Source: GCA-003244245 sp050699515 (GTDB lineage Bacteria > Actinomycetota > Actinomycetes > Mycobacteriales > Pseudonocardiaceae). From it: 64,000 nt of DNA. How positions within the stretch are numbered: position 1 is the stretch's first letter; every line of letters begins with the position of its first letter. The stretch covers positions 1 to 64,000 of the forward strand of contig JBOHFF010000116.1 in NCBI GenBank assembly GCA_050699515.1. The letters are read 5' to 3'. The notes under the pieces are model-generated. The model saw only the letters and a list, made by a program, of their open reading frames with translations, was not told where the DNA came from and made no database searches. Positions 25,389 to 32,859 of the stretch are shown here, one piece after another. A program made the translations under genes and the position numbers.

Positions 25389-26966
25389 TCAGGCCAGGTG
25401 CAGGGTCGGGTCGCGGTCGGGTATCACGAAGGACGCTGCGGTCTGGACCGCGGCGCCGGGCCGGGACACGTAGGGCACCACTTGGAAGTCGGCTCGCAGC
25501 TCACCAGGGGTGATCCGGGTGCGCACGTACCCGCGGCGGTTGTTGTAGAAGCGAATGTGCGGGTTCTCGGCGAGGACGGCGGCGATTTTGGGGTCGGTCT
25601 CCGCGCCGTCCCCACCCGAGGTGATCGAGCTGGTCACCAGCTCGGTGGCCACTGACACCGATGAAGGATCGTCGAAGTGCTCGCGGACCTCGGCCGCCCA
25701 GTGCGAGTGGATGTCGCCGGTGAGCACGACGGCGTTGCGCACCGGCGAGTGACGCAACCCGGCCACGATCCGATCGCGGCTACCCGTGTAGCCATCCCAG
25801 GCGTCGGGGTTGACGCCACGGCCCGGCCCGGGCGTGAGGTCGACCTGGGAGAAGAAGACCTGCTGGCCGAGCAGATCCCAGCGCGCCCGGGATCGCCCGA
25901 AACCGTCCAGCAGCCAGCGCTCCTGCTCGGCGCCAGTGATCGAGCGGGCAGGGTCGGAGCGCTGCGGGCAGTCCGAGTTGAACCGGTCACCGCAGGGCTG
26001 GTCGCTGCGGTACTGCCGGGTATCGAGCAGGTGGAGGGTAGCCAACGAGCCCCACTGCAGCCGGCGGTAGAGCTGCATTCCGCCGCCGTGCGGCATCGAG
26101 ACCGGGCGCAGCGGCATGTTCTCGTAGTAGGCCTGGAACGCTACCGCGCGCCGCGCCGGAAACCCCTGCTGCGGGGTCTCCGGCACCTCGTCGGCCCAGT
26201 TGTTGTCCACCTCGTGGTCGTCGAACACCGCCAGCCACGGCGCTGACGCATGGGCTGCCTGCAGGTCGGGGTCGGTCTTGTACTGGGCATAGCGCTGCCG
26301 GTAGCTCGCCAGCGTCTCGGTTTCCGCTCCAGCGTGGTTGCGGACGTTGCCGCTGGGGGCGAAGTAGCGGTTGGCGGCGTACTCGTACTGGTAGTCCCCC
26401 AAGTGCAAGATGATGTCCGGGTGCTCGGCGGCCAACCCGCGGTAGGCGCTGAACCACCCGTGCTCGTACTGCGAGCAGGACGCGAAGCACATCGTGAGCG
26501 CGTCGAGGCTCGTCGGAGCCGGGGTGGTCCGGGTACGGCCCGCTGGTGAGAGATACCCGGCCGTGCGGAACCGGTAGAAGTAGTCGTGGCCCGGGATCAG
26601 GCCGGCAACCTCGACATGCACGCTGTGCGCGGCCGACGGGACGGCGGTAGTGCGTCCGCGCTGCTCGATCTGCCGGAACTGCGCGTCGGTGGCCAGCTCC
26701 CACTCCACCTCGAATGGCCGCGAAGGCATGCCTCCGAGCCCGTCCTCGGCCAGTGGCCGAGGTGCCAGCCTGGTCCAGAGAACCACACCCTCGGATGTGG
26801 GATCCCCCGAGGCCACCCCGAGGGTGAACGGGTCGGTGAGCGGCTGGCCGCGATTTCCCGCCCCAGACCCGCACGCTGACGCGAGTAGCGCCGTCCCCGC
26901 CGCAGCCCCCGCAAGAAAGGCCCGCCGCCCGACCATCCGACCCCGCGGCCTCACCGGTCCGTTCAT
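25389..26966 (-). CDS. phoD: Tat-exported alkaline phosphatase D family phosphodiesterase
   Basis: About 525 residues from the ATG at 26966; 26990 and 26936 are other in-frame ATGs. The signal contains GRRAFLAGAAAG, a twin-arginine motif, and ends LLASACGSG, so it is exported folded and may be lipidated. The PhoD N-terminal Fn-like domain is followed by the metallophosphatase core with ASCSQYEHG, LHLGDYQYEY, FDDHEVDNNWA and TGDIHSHW, all metal-ligand blocks. It would release phosphate from phosphodiesters or teichoic-type polymers outside the cell. It converges on tsaD and is divergent from groES. Confidence 0.95.
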   Translation of the reverse strand: MNGPVRPRGRMVGRRAFLAGAAAGTALLASACGSGAGNRGQPLTDPFTLGVASGDPTSEGVVLWTRLAPRPLAEDGLGGMPSRPFEVEWELATDAQFRQIEQRGRTTAVPSAAHSVHVEVAGLIPGHDYFYRFRTAGYLSPAGRTRTTPAPTSLDALTMCFASCSQYEHGWFSAYRGLAAEHPDIILHLGDYQYEYAANRYFAPSGNVRNHAGAETETLASYRQRYAQYKTDPDLQAAHASAPWLAVFDDHEVDNNWADEVPETPQQGFPARRAVAFQAYYENMPLRPVSMPHGGGMQLYRRLQWGSLATLHLLDTRQYRSDQPCGDRFNSDCPQRSDPARSITGAEQERWLLDGFGRSRARWDLLGQQVFFSQVDLTPGPGRGVNPDAWDGYTGSRDRIVAGLRHSPVRNAVVLTGDIHSHWAAEVREHFDDPSSVSVATELVTSSITSGGDGAETDPKIAAVLAENPHIRFYNNRRGYVRTRITPGELRADFQVVPYVSRPGAAVQTAASFVIPDRDPTLHLA

Positions 26967-27030
26967 CACCCACCAGAGTGCCCCCACCACTGTGAGACGT
27001 AGTTGAGGGATGGTGTTTCGGGCACCCCGG

Positions 27031-27060
27031 TTGAGCGGTTAGCACTCGGCGCAGTACTCT
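27031..27060 (+). promoter_or_regulatory. groES promoter
   Basis: TTGAGC at 27031-27036 and TACTCT at 27055-27060 are separated by 18 nt, a reasonable vegetative -35/-10 pair placed just before the CIRCE operator. A solitary CIRCE half (TTAGCACTC, 27039-27047) lies within the spacer. Confidence 0.65.
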
Positions 27061-27065
27061 GCCAA

Positions 27066-27092
27066 TTGGCACTCTGGTCCTCAGAGTGCCAG
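27066..27092 (+). promoter_or_regulatory. CIRCE operator for HrcA
   Basis: TTGGCACTC, nine spacer bases, GAGTGCCAG. This is the CIRCE inverted repeat (TTAGCACTC-N9-GAGTGCTAA) with one change in each arm, kept symmetrical. It sits at the expected transcription start of groES, so HrcA repression is likely. Confidence 0.9.
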
Positions 27093-27195
27093 CAACGGCC
27101 CGAGCCGCCTCGACACCCGCGACGGCGGGGTGGCAGGAGCCAGTAACAGACAACCTGCCAGCTCTTCGAAGACCCCAGAAAGTGGAGGTCACACC

Positions 27196-27492
27196 GTGGC
27201 GAGCGTGAACATCAAGCCGCTCGAGGACAAGATCGTCGTTCAGGCCAGTGAGGCTGAGACGACGACCGCGTCCGGCATTGTCATCCCGGACACCGCCAAG
27301 GAAAAGCCCCAGGAGGGCAAGGTCCTGGCCGTGGGCCCGGGTCGAGTCAACGATGCCGGCACCCGCATCCCGGTGGATGTGAGTGTCGGTGATGTCGTCA
27401 TCTACACCAAGTACGGCGGCACTGAGGTCAAGTACAACGGCGAGGAGTACCTGATCCTCTCCGCGCGCGACGTGCTCGCGATTGTCAATTGA
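27196..27492 (+). CDS. groES: Co-chaperonin GroES
   Basis: 98 residues from the GTG at 27196 with GGAGGTC upstream; the open frame further left is not part of it. SVNIKPLEDKIVV and the mobile loop around TTASGIVIPDTAKEKP are canonical, as is the YTKYGGTEVKYNGEEY end. It caps GroEL during folding. A CIRCE operator lies about 105 bp upstream and groEL follows after 127 bp containing a hairpin. Confidence 0.98.
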   Translation: MASVNIKPLEDKIVVQASEAETTTASGIVIPDTAKEKPQEGKVLAVGPGRVNDAGTRIPVDVSVGDVVIYTKYGGTEVKYNGEEYLILSARDVLAIVN

Positions 27493-27511
27493 CGGTTTGA
27501 CCGTCGAGTCG

Positions 27512-27546
27512 ACCGCCCCGCGGCCCTCCGGGGTCAGCGGGGCGGT
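27512..27546 (+). terminator. Hairpin between groES and groEL
   Basis: Arms 27512-27521 and 27537-27546 pair over 10 GC-rich bp and are followed by a short T-run. It may partly terminate or be a processing site in the groESL transcript. Confidence 0.55.
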
Positions 27547-27619
27547 TTGCATCAGGTCCCGGCCACTTCCTGTGAGCGGCCGGAGGCCCATCAGAGTTCG
27601 TCCGTGAGGAAGGCAGGCA

Positions 27620-29230
27620 ATGGCCAAGCAGATCACGTTCGACGAGACCACGCGGCGTGCCCTGGAGCGCGGAGTCGACAAGCTCGCCGACGCGGTCAAG
27701 ATCACTCTCGGTCCACGCGGCCGGCACGTGGTCCTGGAGAAGAAATACGGTGGCCCGTCGATCACCACCGACGGGGTCACCATCGCGCGTGAGATCGACC
27801 TGACCGACCCTTTCGAGAACCTCGGCGCCCAGCTCGCCAAGAGTGTGGCGACGAAAACCAACGACGTCGCAGGAGATGGCACCACTACCGCCACCGTGCT
27901 CGCACAGGCGATGGTCCGTGAGGGTCTGCGCAACGTGGCCGCCGGTGCCAACCCCATCGCGCTCGGGCGGGGTATCGCGGCGGCCGCGGAGGCGGTTGCC
28001 GATGCGATGCTGGCCAGGGCGACACCGGTGACCGGCGAGCAGGCGATCGCCCAGGTGGCGACGGTGTCCTCGCGTGAGGCGAAGATCGGTGCCCTGGTCG
28101 GCGAGGCGATGACCAGGGTCGGTGAGGACGGCGTCATCACCGTGGAGGAATCGTCCACGATGGCGACTGAGCTGGAGATCACCGAAGGCATCGCCTTCGA
28201 CAAGGGTTACGTCTCACCCTACTTCGTCACCGATGCCGAACGGATGGAGACAGTGCTCCAGGACGCCTCCATCCTGCTGCACCGCGACAAGATCTCCTCG
28301 ATCCAGGAGTTGCTGCCGCTGCTGGAGCTGACCAGCCAGGCCGGCAAGCCACTGCTCATCGTGGCCGAGGACATCGAGGGCGAGGCGCTGTCCACCCTGG
28401 TGGTCAACGCGATCCGCAAGACGCTGGCGGTGGTGGCCGTCAAGTCGCCGTATTTCGGCGATCGACGCAAGGCGTTCATGGACGACCTCGCCGCTGTCAC
28501 GGGCGCCCGGGTGGTGGACTCCGAGGTGGGGCTCAAACTCTCCGAGGTCGGGCTCGAGGTGCTCGGCCGGGCTCGGCGCATCGTGGTGACCAAAGATGAG
28601 ACCACCGTCGTCGAGGGTGGCGGCGAGACGACCGAGGTCGACTCCCGGGCCGCGCAGATCCGCCGCGAGATCGAGGCGAGCGACTCGGACTGGGACCGCG
28701 AGAAACTGCAGGAGCGGTTGGCCAAGCTGGCCGGTGGCGTCGCGGTGATCAAAGTTGGAGCGGCGACTGAGACCGAGCTCAAGGAGCGCAAGGCGCGGAT
28801 CGAGGACGCGGTGGCTGCCGCGAGAGCCGCCGCCGAGGAGGGCATCGTGGCCGGCGGTGGCGCGGCGCTGATGCACGCCGCCGACTCGATCGGCGATCTC
28901 GGCTTGCGTGGCGACGAGGCCACCGGTGTCGCCATTGTGCGCGCTGCCAGCGCCGCGCCGGTCCACTGGATCGCCGCCAACGCGGGGTTCGAGGGAGCGG
29001 TCGTGGTTGCCAAGGTGCGTGCGGCGGAGTGGGATCACGGCTTCGACGCGGAATCGGAGACCTACCGGGACCTGGTTGCCGCGGGCATCGTCGACCCGGT
29101 GAAGGTGACCCGCTCGGCAATCGTCAACGCCGCCTCCATCGCCAGGATGATCATCACTACGGAGAGTGCGGTGGTCGACAAGCCGGAGAAGGCGCCCCCG
29201 GCCGCGCAGGGCCACGGCCACGGTCACTGA
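27620..29230 (+). CDS. groEL1: Chaperonin GroEL1 with His-rich tail
   Basis: 536 residues. It shows the ATP-site VAGDGTTTATVLAQ, the apical domain and VAGGGAAL near the end. The C-terminus reads GHGHGH instead of the GGM repeats of housekeeping GroEL. In mycobacteria and other actinobacteria the groES-linked copy has this His-rich tail (GroEL1) and a second GGM-type copy lies elsewhere; the same is expected here. A strong ribosome site (GAGGAAGGCAGG) precedes the ATG. A terminator lies 130 bp after the stop. Confidence 0.96.
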   Translation: MAKQITFDETTRRALERGVDKLADAVKITLGPRGRHVVLEKKYGGPSITTDGVTIAREIDLTDPFENLGAQLAKSVATKTNDVAGDGTTTATVLAQAMVREGLRNVAAGANPIALGRGIAAAAEAVADAMLARATPVTGEQAIAQVATVSSREAKIGALVGEAMTRVGEDGVITVEESSTMATELEITEGIAFDKGYVSPYFVTDAERMETVLQDASILLHRDKISSIQELLPLLELTSQAGKPLLIVAEDIEGEALSTLVVNAIRKTLAVVAVKSPYFGDRRKAFMDDLAAVTGARVVDSEVGLKLSEVGLEVLGRARRIVVTKDETTVVEGGGETTEVDSRAAQIRREIEASDSDWDREKLQERLAKLAGGVAVIKVGAATETELKERKARIEDAVAAARAAAEEGIVAGGGAALMHAADSIGDLGLRGDEATGVAIVRAASAAPVHWIAANAGFEGAVVVAKVRAAEWDHGFDAESETYRDLVAAGIVDPVKVTRSAIVNAASIARMIITTESAVVDKPEKAPPAAQGHGHGH

Positions 29231-29363
29231 GCCGTACGGTCGCGCCGTACTACCGGTGGGATCGGCGTCGCTCGGCAAGCATGGTGAATCGTCGGGCTCG
29301 CCCGGTTCGGTGATCCGCTGCCCTGTGGTGGCTGGTGATCCGCTCCGGGCCCGATAACCGCCT

Positions 29364-29405
29364 CGACGGCCCCCACAACCCTATTGACGGGTGTGGGGGC
29401 CGTCG
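29364..29405 (+). terminator. Terminator after groEL1
   Basis: Perfect 14-bp stem (29364-29377 with 29392-29405) around a 14-nt loop, with no long T-run, typical of high-GC actinobacteria. The rest of the 29231-29633 gap holds only the bldM upstream region. Confidence 0.8.
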
Positions 29406-29445
29406 CTACGGACAATGGGTAGCCTCATATGCCCGAATCATCCGT

Positions 29446-29466
29446 GTTCACGGTACTGCCGTGAAC
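29446..29466 (+). promoter_or_regulatory. Inverted repeat upstream of bldM
   Basis: GTTCACGG-TACTG-CCGTGAAC is a perfect 8-bp dyad about 170 bp before bldM, shaped like a dimeric operator. A second small dyad (CACTC-GGTA-GAGTG) follows at about 29473-29486. Confidence 0.45.
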
Positions 29467-29633
29467 TGCTCACACTCGGTAGAGTGAGGGTTGCTCCACA
29501 TCGGTGATGGTGGCGGCTCGGAGGGAGTGGCCGACGGTCTTGACGGAAATCCATCAGATCGTGTCAAGTTCCGGCACCGCATGACCGATAGGGAGGTGGG
29601 CACATCAGTTGGCTGCAGGAGAGGAGTCCTTCC

Positions 29634-30230
29634 GTGACCGCAGTTCTCATCTGCGATGACCGGCGAAGCGTCCGCGAGGGTCTCACTCGTGTGATGTCCG
29701 CGGTTCCCGGCGTCGCCCGGATCGACTGCGTAGCACACGGTGACGAGCTACTAGCCCGGTATTCCCGGCAGCCGGTGGATGTCGTTCTGGTCGGAACCCA
29801 GCGTGCGGTACCGGCCGGTGTGGAGGCCACCCGGCGGCTCGTGTCGGCTCACCCGCAGGCCAATGTCATCGTCTTCGGCGCGCCTGACGACGCGGGCAGT
29901 ATCGCGGCTGCGATCGCTGGCGGCGCCCGTGGATACCTGCGCTGGGATGCCTCGCGCCCGGAGCTCGTCGCGGCGCTCGCGCACACGCTGGCGAGCACCT
30001 CGGTGCCGGCTCCCCGCCCGCCGTCCGACCCGGGTGTGCAGTTGACCGAGCGGGAGCTGCAGGTCCTGCGCGGCATGAGCCAGGGCAAGAGTAACGGCCA
30101 GATCGGTCGGGAGCTGTACCTGTCCGAGGACACCGTCAAGACCCATGCCCGCCGACTCTTTCGCAAGCTCGGTGTCCGGGACCGGGCCCAGGCGGTCGCA
30201 CACGGTTTCCGGCGTGGCCTGGTGGCCTGA
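29634..30230 (+). CDS. bldM: BldM-like orphan response regulator without the phospho-Asp
   Basis: 198 residues from a GTG. The receiver domain begins MTAVLICDDR with the two acidic residues kept, but the phosphoacceptor position, Asp54 in Streptomyces BldM, is Gly54 (VVLVGTQ). The LuxR helix-turn-helix (LTERELQVLRGMSQGKSN to LSEDTVKTHARRLFRKLG) is close to BldM, as is the ending AVAHGFRRGLVA. It sits between groEL1 and the sigD-guaB block, as in Streptomyces. BldM controls aerial development alone or with WhiI. Loss of Asp means it cannot be switched by normal phosphorylation. A terminator follows. Confidence 0.88.
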   Translation: MTAVLICDDRRSVREGLTRVMSAVPGVARIDCVAHGDELLARYSRQPVDVVLVGTQRAVPAGVEATRRLVSAHPQANVIVFGAPDDAGSIAAAIAGGARGYLRWDASRPELVAALAHTLASTSVPAPRPPSDPGVQLTERELQVLRGMSQGKSNGQIGRELYLSEDTVKTHARRLFRKLGVRDRAQAVAHGFRRGLVA

Positions 30231-30261
30231 AAGCTGGGTGTTTGACCCGATACTTCCTGAC

Positions 30262-30304
30262 GCGCAGTGAGGACCGGCGGCAGCGCCACCGGTCCTCACT
30301 GCGC
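30262..30304 (+). terminator. Terminator after bldM
   Basis: Perfect 16-bp stem (30262-30277 with 30289-30304) and 11-nt loop, 32 bp after the bldM stop. Confidence 0.85.
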
Positions 30305-30492
30305 TGTGTGCCCGGGTGTATCGGTGTGCCCGGGTGCACCGGTGCAACGTGGGCGATACTGCGGTACCTGCCCGATCTGTCGACCACTACGGTTGCCCGT
30401 GAGGTGCACGCGTGTCTCGGGACGGTGATGGATTGGTCGGGACAACGGAGTGGCCACCGCCGGCCGGCAGTCAGCTCGGTCGGTCCCTCGTC

Positions 30493-30518
30493 GTAACGGC
30501 AGGGCTGCATTCTGCGAT
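30493..30518 (+). promoter_or_regulatory. SigD-type promoter motif at sigD
   Basis: GTAACG, 16 nt, CGAT resembles the reported mycobacterial SigD promoter. It overlaps the proposed sigD ATG, so either it is a chance match or the true start is elsewhere. Confidence 0.25.
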
Positions 30519-31089
30519 GACCGCTGTAGGGGACGACCTCGACGTCCTGATCGGTGATGCTGTCGACGGTAAGCCTTATGCCGTCGAGGGTGTGCTCAGG
30601 CGGATCCGTCCCCTCGTGGTCCGGTATTGCCGGTCCCGTGTCGGTGGCCAGGAGAAGACATCCGCTTCGGCGGATGACGTAGCGCAGGAGGTGTGTCTCG
30701 CGGTGCTCACGGCTCTGCCCAGTTACCGCGACCAAGGCCGGCCCTTCCTTGCCTTCGTGTACGGCATCGCTGCGCACAAGGTGGCCGACGCCCACCGGTC
30801 GGCGGCGCGCAATCGCGCCGAGCCGGTCGCGGAGGTCCCAGATACCCAGGATCTGGCCGACGGTCCGGAGGCCCAGGTGATGCAGGGAGAGTTCGCCTGG
30901 CGGATGGCCCGACTACTCGAGACCCTGCCGGACAAACAGCGCGAGATCCTGCGCCTGCGGATCGTGGTGGGGCTCTCCGCGGAGGAGACCGCCGAGGCCG
31001 TGGGCTCGACACCTGGCGCGGTCCGGGTGGCGCAGCACCGAGCTCTCGGTCGGTTGCGCGGCGTATTGGCAGCGGAGGGGGTGGTCTGA
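30517..31089 (+). CDS. sigD: ECF sigma factor SigD
   Basis: 190 residues from the ATG at 30517 (MTAVGDDLDVL); the open frame extends left to 30412. Region 2: VEGVLRRIRPLVVRYCRS and DDVAQEVCLAVL; region 4: LPDKQREILRLRIVVGLSAEETAEAVGSTPGAVR. Position directly upstream of a membrane anti-sigma gene, DUF5319 and guaB is that of sigD in M. tuberculosis (Rv3414c-Rv3411c). In mycobacteria SigD responds to starvation. The stop is followed immediately by the rsdA GTG. Confidence 0.9.
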   Translation: MTAVGDDLDVLIGDAVDGKPYAVEGVLRRIRPLVVRYCRSRVGGQEKTSASADDVAQEVCLAVLTALPSYRDQGRPFLAFVYGIAAHKVADAHRSAARNRAEPVAEVPDTQDLADGPEAQVMQGEFAWRMARLLETLPDKQREILRLRIVVGLSAEETAEAVGSTPGAVRVAQHRALGRLRGVLAAEGVV

Positions 31090-32301
31090 GTGCCTGGTTG
31101 GGACGAGCACCCACGCGCCGGTTACCCCAACGGGGATCCGTATGAGATGCCCGCTGATCTGGCCGCGGTGCAGGCTGATGACGCGTTACTCGACATGATC
31201 GGGGCGGGGCACGCGCCGAGCGGTCCCGACGACGAACTGACGCGGGTGCTGAGCGCCTGGCGCGACGAAGTGCATGCCGAGCCGGTCAGAGAGCTGGTGG
31301 ACACCAGCACCGCGTTGGCGGTGATTCGCGCCGCCGCCCGCCGGCCGGTCCGTCGCCAGAGCCCGGTGTTCGGCTCGATCGCGGGGGCCGCGGCTGTGCT
31401 GGTGATCGCTTTCTCCTCCCTGGGGCTGGTTGCCAAGTCGGCGGAACCCGGCGACGATCTGTGGCCGGTGACCCAGGTGCTCTACGAGGACTACGCCCGC
31501 TCGGTGGAGACAGCGGCCGCGGTCCGCACCGAGCTCAACGAGGCCACCACGGCGTTGAAATCGGGCAATCCGGAACGGGCCAGGGCAGCGCTGCACAATG
31601 TCCAGAAGCAGCTTCCGGTGATCGGTGAGAAGGAGGGCCGTACCGATCTCACCGCCCGCCACCGTCAACTCGAGCAGAAGCTGAACGGACCGCTGGATAC
31701 CGGCAGGGGGAACTTTCCGGATGGGCCGGTGTTCTCGCAGCCGGTGCCTGCCGGACCCGGGCCCGGCACGCCGCGTGATCCCGGTGCGTCCTTCCCCGAG
31801 GAGTCCGCCACGCCGCCGGAGTCGACCAGCCAGCTTCCCGGCAGCCCGTCCAGAACGAACTCCGATCAGTACTTTCCGGGCCGAGGCTTTCCGGGGAACC
31901 CTTACCCGTACCCCGGTGCTGGCAATCCTGGTAGCGGCGCCCAGGACCGTGATGCCCAGGACCGTGATGCCCAGGACCGTGACACCCGGGATCGTGACCA
32001 CCAGGATCGTGACCACCAGGATCGTGACGACCCTGGTGACGGTAGTTCTTCGGGAGAGGCCGTCCCCGGTGGCGGTGCCGTCAACCAAGGCAACCAAGGT
32101 GGTAGCACGTCTGGTACTGGTACACCCGGTGGCAACGGTTCGGGTGGCTCCACGAGCGGTGCCGCGCCGTCGCCCAGCCCGTCGCCGAACAGCGGGTCCG
32201 CTGGTGCACCGGGCTCGGGTCAGGTGAGTGGTTCTCGCCCGCCCAGTAGCGGCTTTCCCGGTTGCGACGGGCCCCCGCCCCGACCCAATTACTGTGGTTG
32301 A
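31090..32301 (+). CDS. rsdA: Anti-sigma-D factor RsdA, membrane protein with low-complexity tail
   Basis: 403 residues from the GTG directly after the sigD stop. The N-terminal cytoplasmic part (VQADDALLDMIG and following) matches the RsdA sigma-binding region. One membrane helix spans about residues 96-118. The outer part starts with a helical section (ETAAAVRTELNEATTAL) and becomes a long Pro/Gly/Ser-rich tail with six 5-residue repeats (x-x-DRD) around 284-313. Regulated proteolysis frees SigD in mycobacteria; the same is expected here. The tail is much longer than a sigma-binding role needs and may cross the cell wall. Confidence 0.88.
   Translation: MPGWDEHPRAGYPNGDPYEMPADLAAVQADDALLDMIGAGHAPSGPDDELTRVLSAWRDEVHAEPVRELVDTSTALAVIRAAARRPVRRQSPVFGSIAGAAAVLVIAFSSLGLVAKSAEPGDDLWPVTQVLYEDYARSVETAAAVRTELNEATTALKSGNPERARAALHNVQKQLPVIGEKEGRTDLTARHRQLEQKLNGPLDTGRGNFPDGPVFSQPVPAGPGPGTPRDPGASFPEESATPPESTSQLPGSPSRTNSDQYFPGRGFPGNPYPYPGAGNPGSGAQDRDAQDRDAQDRDTRDRDHQDRDHQDRDDPGDGSSSGEAVPGGGAVNQGNQGGSTSGTGTPGGNGSGGSTSGAAPSPSPSPNSGSAGAPGSGQVSGSRPPSSGFPGCDGPPPRPNYCG
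31939..32028. repeat. Six 15-bp tandem units in rsdA
   Basis: Six in-frame 15-bp units (the first two identical, GCCCAGGACCGTGAT) encode AQDRD, TRDRD or HQDRD pentapeptides. Confidence 0.9.
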
Positions 32302-32307
32302 GGCCGC

Positions 32308-32709
32308 TCAGCCACCGTTTTCGGTGAGTACGGCGTCGATGTAGCCGCGGCAGTACTCCCAGCTCACGTAGCTGGCCGGGTCCGGGTTGTAGGCGGGCTC
32401 GTGCGGGCGCATCCGGCCGGCTTCGAGCAGCTGCGCCAGGCTGGCGCGCAGCAGCTGCCAATCGTGGTAGTGCTGCTCAGCGCAGTCAGGGCAGTCCACG
32501 ACGATCCCGCGTATGCCGCGGGGCGCCAGCAGCGCCTGGTAGACAGCCAGATCACTCAGGTCCGCGAACAGCCCGGCCCGCTCCTCGTCGTCCAACGGCT
32601 CTTCGACGGCGTCATCCGCACCGTCCAGCGCCTCCAGCGCCAGTGCCGGATCCTCCGGGTCGCCAGCGAACGGGTCGGGGGGAAGTGAGTCATGCGCCAC
32701 GGCTGGCAC
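32308..32709 (-). CDS. DUF5319 protein
   Basis: 133 residues from the GTG at 32709, which has GGGAGGG 4 nt upstream; a second in-frame GTG at 32700 is possible. It contains LPPDPFAGDP, DLAVYQALLAPRGIRG, DCPDC with AEQHYHDW, and RPHEPAYNPDP, matching the actinobacterial family represented by Rv3412. The Cys pair and His residues suggest a metal site. The gene lies tail-to-tail with rsdA and is divergent from guaB, the conserved layout. Function unknown. Confidence 0.92.
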   Translation of the reverse strand: MPAVAHDSLPPDPFAGDPEDPALALEALDGADDAVEEPLDDEERAGLFADLSDLAVYQALLAPRGIRGIVVDCPDCAEQHYHDWQLLRASLAQLLEAGRMRPHEPAYNPDPASYVSWEYCRGYIDAVLTENGG

Positions 32710-32859
32710 GGTACCCTCCCGACGGACAGCCCCGGGCAGACGGCCCTCGTGCGGGCTCGATGGAGTGTGTTCCGGCACGATGGATGGGTGTTCGGGCACG
32801 GACACACGTCCGGTGCCGAACACGCTGAGCCGGGTACCTGAGCCGGATACCATCGTCAC

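Noticed and set aside
29231..29633. whiB gene after groEL1 as in mycobacteria
   Set aside because: No four-Cys WhiB pattern in any frame; the gap holds a terminator and the bldM upstream region only.
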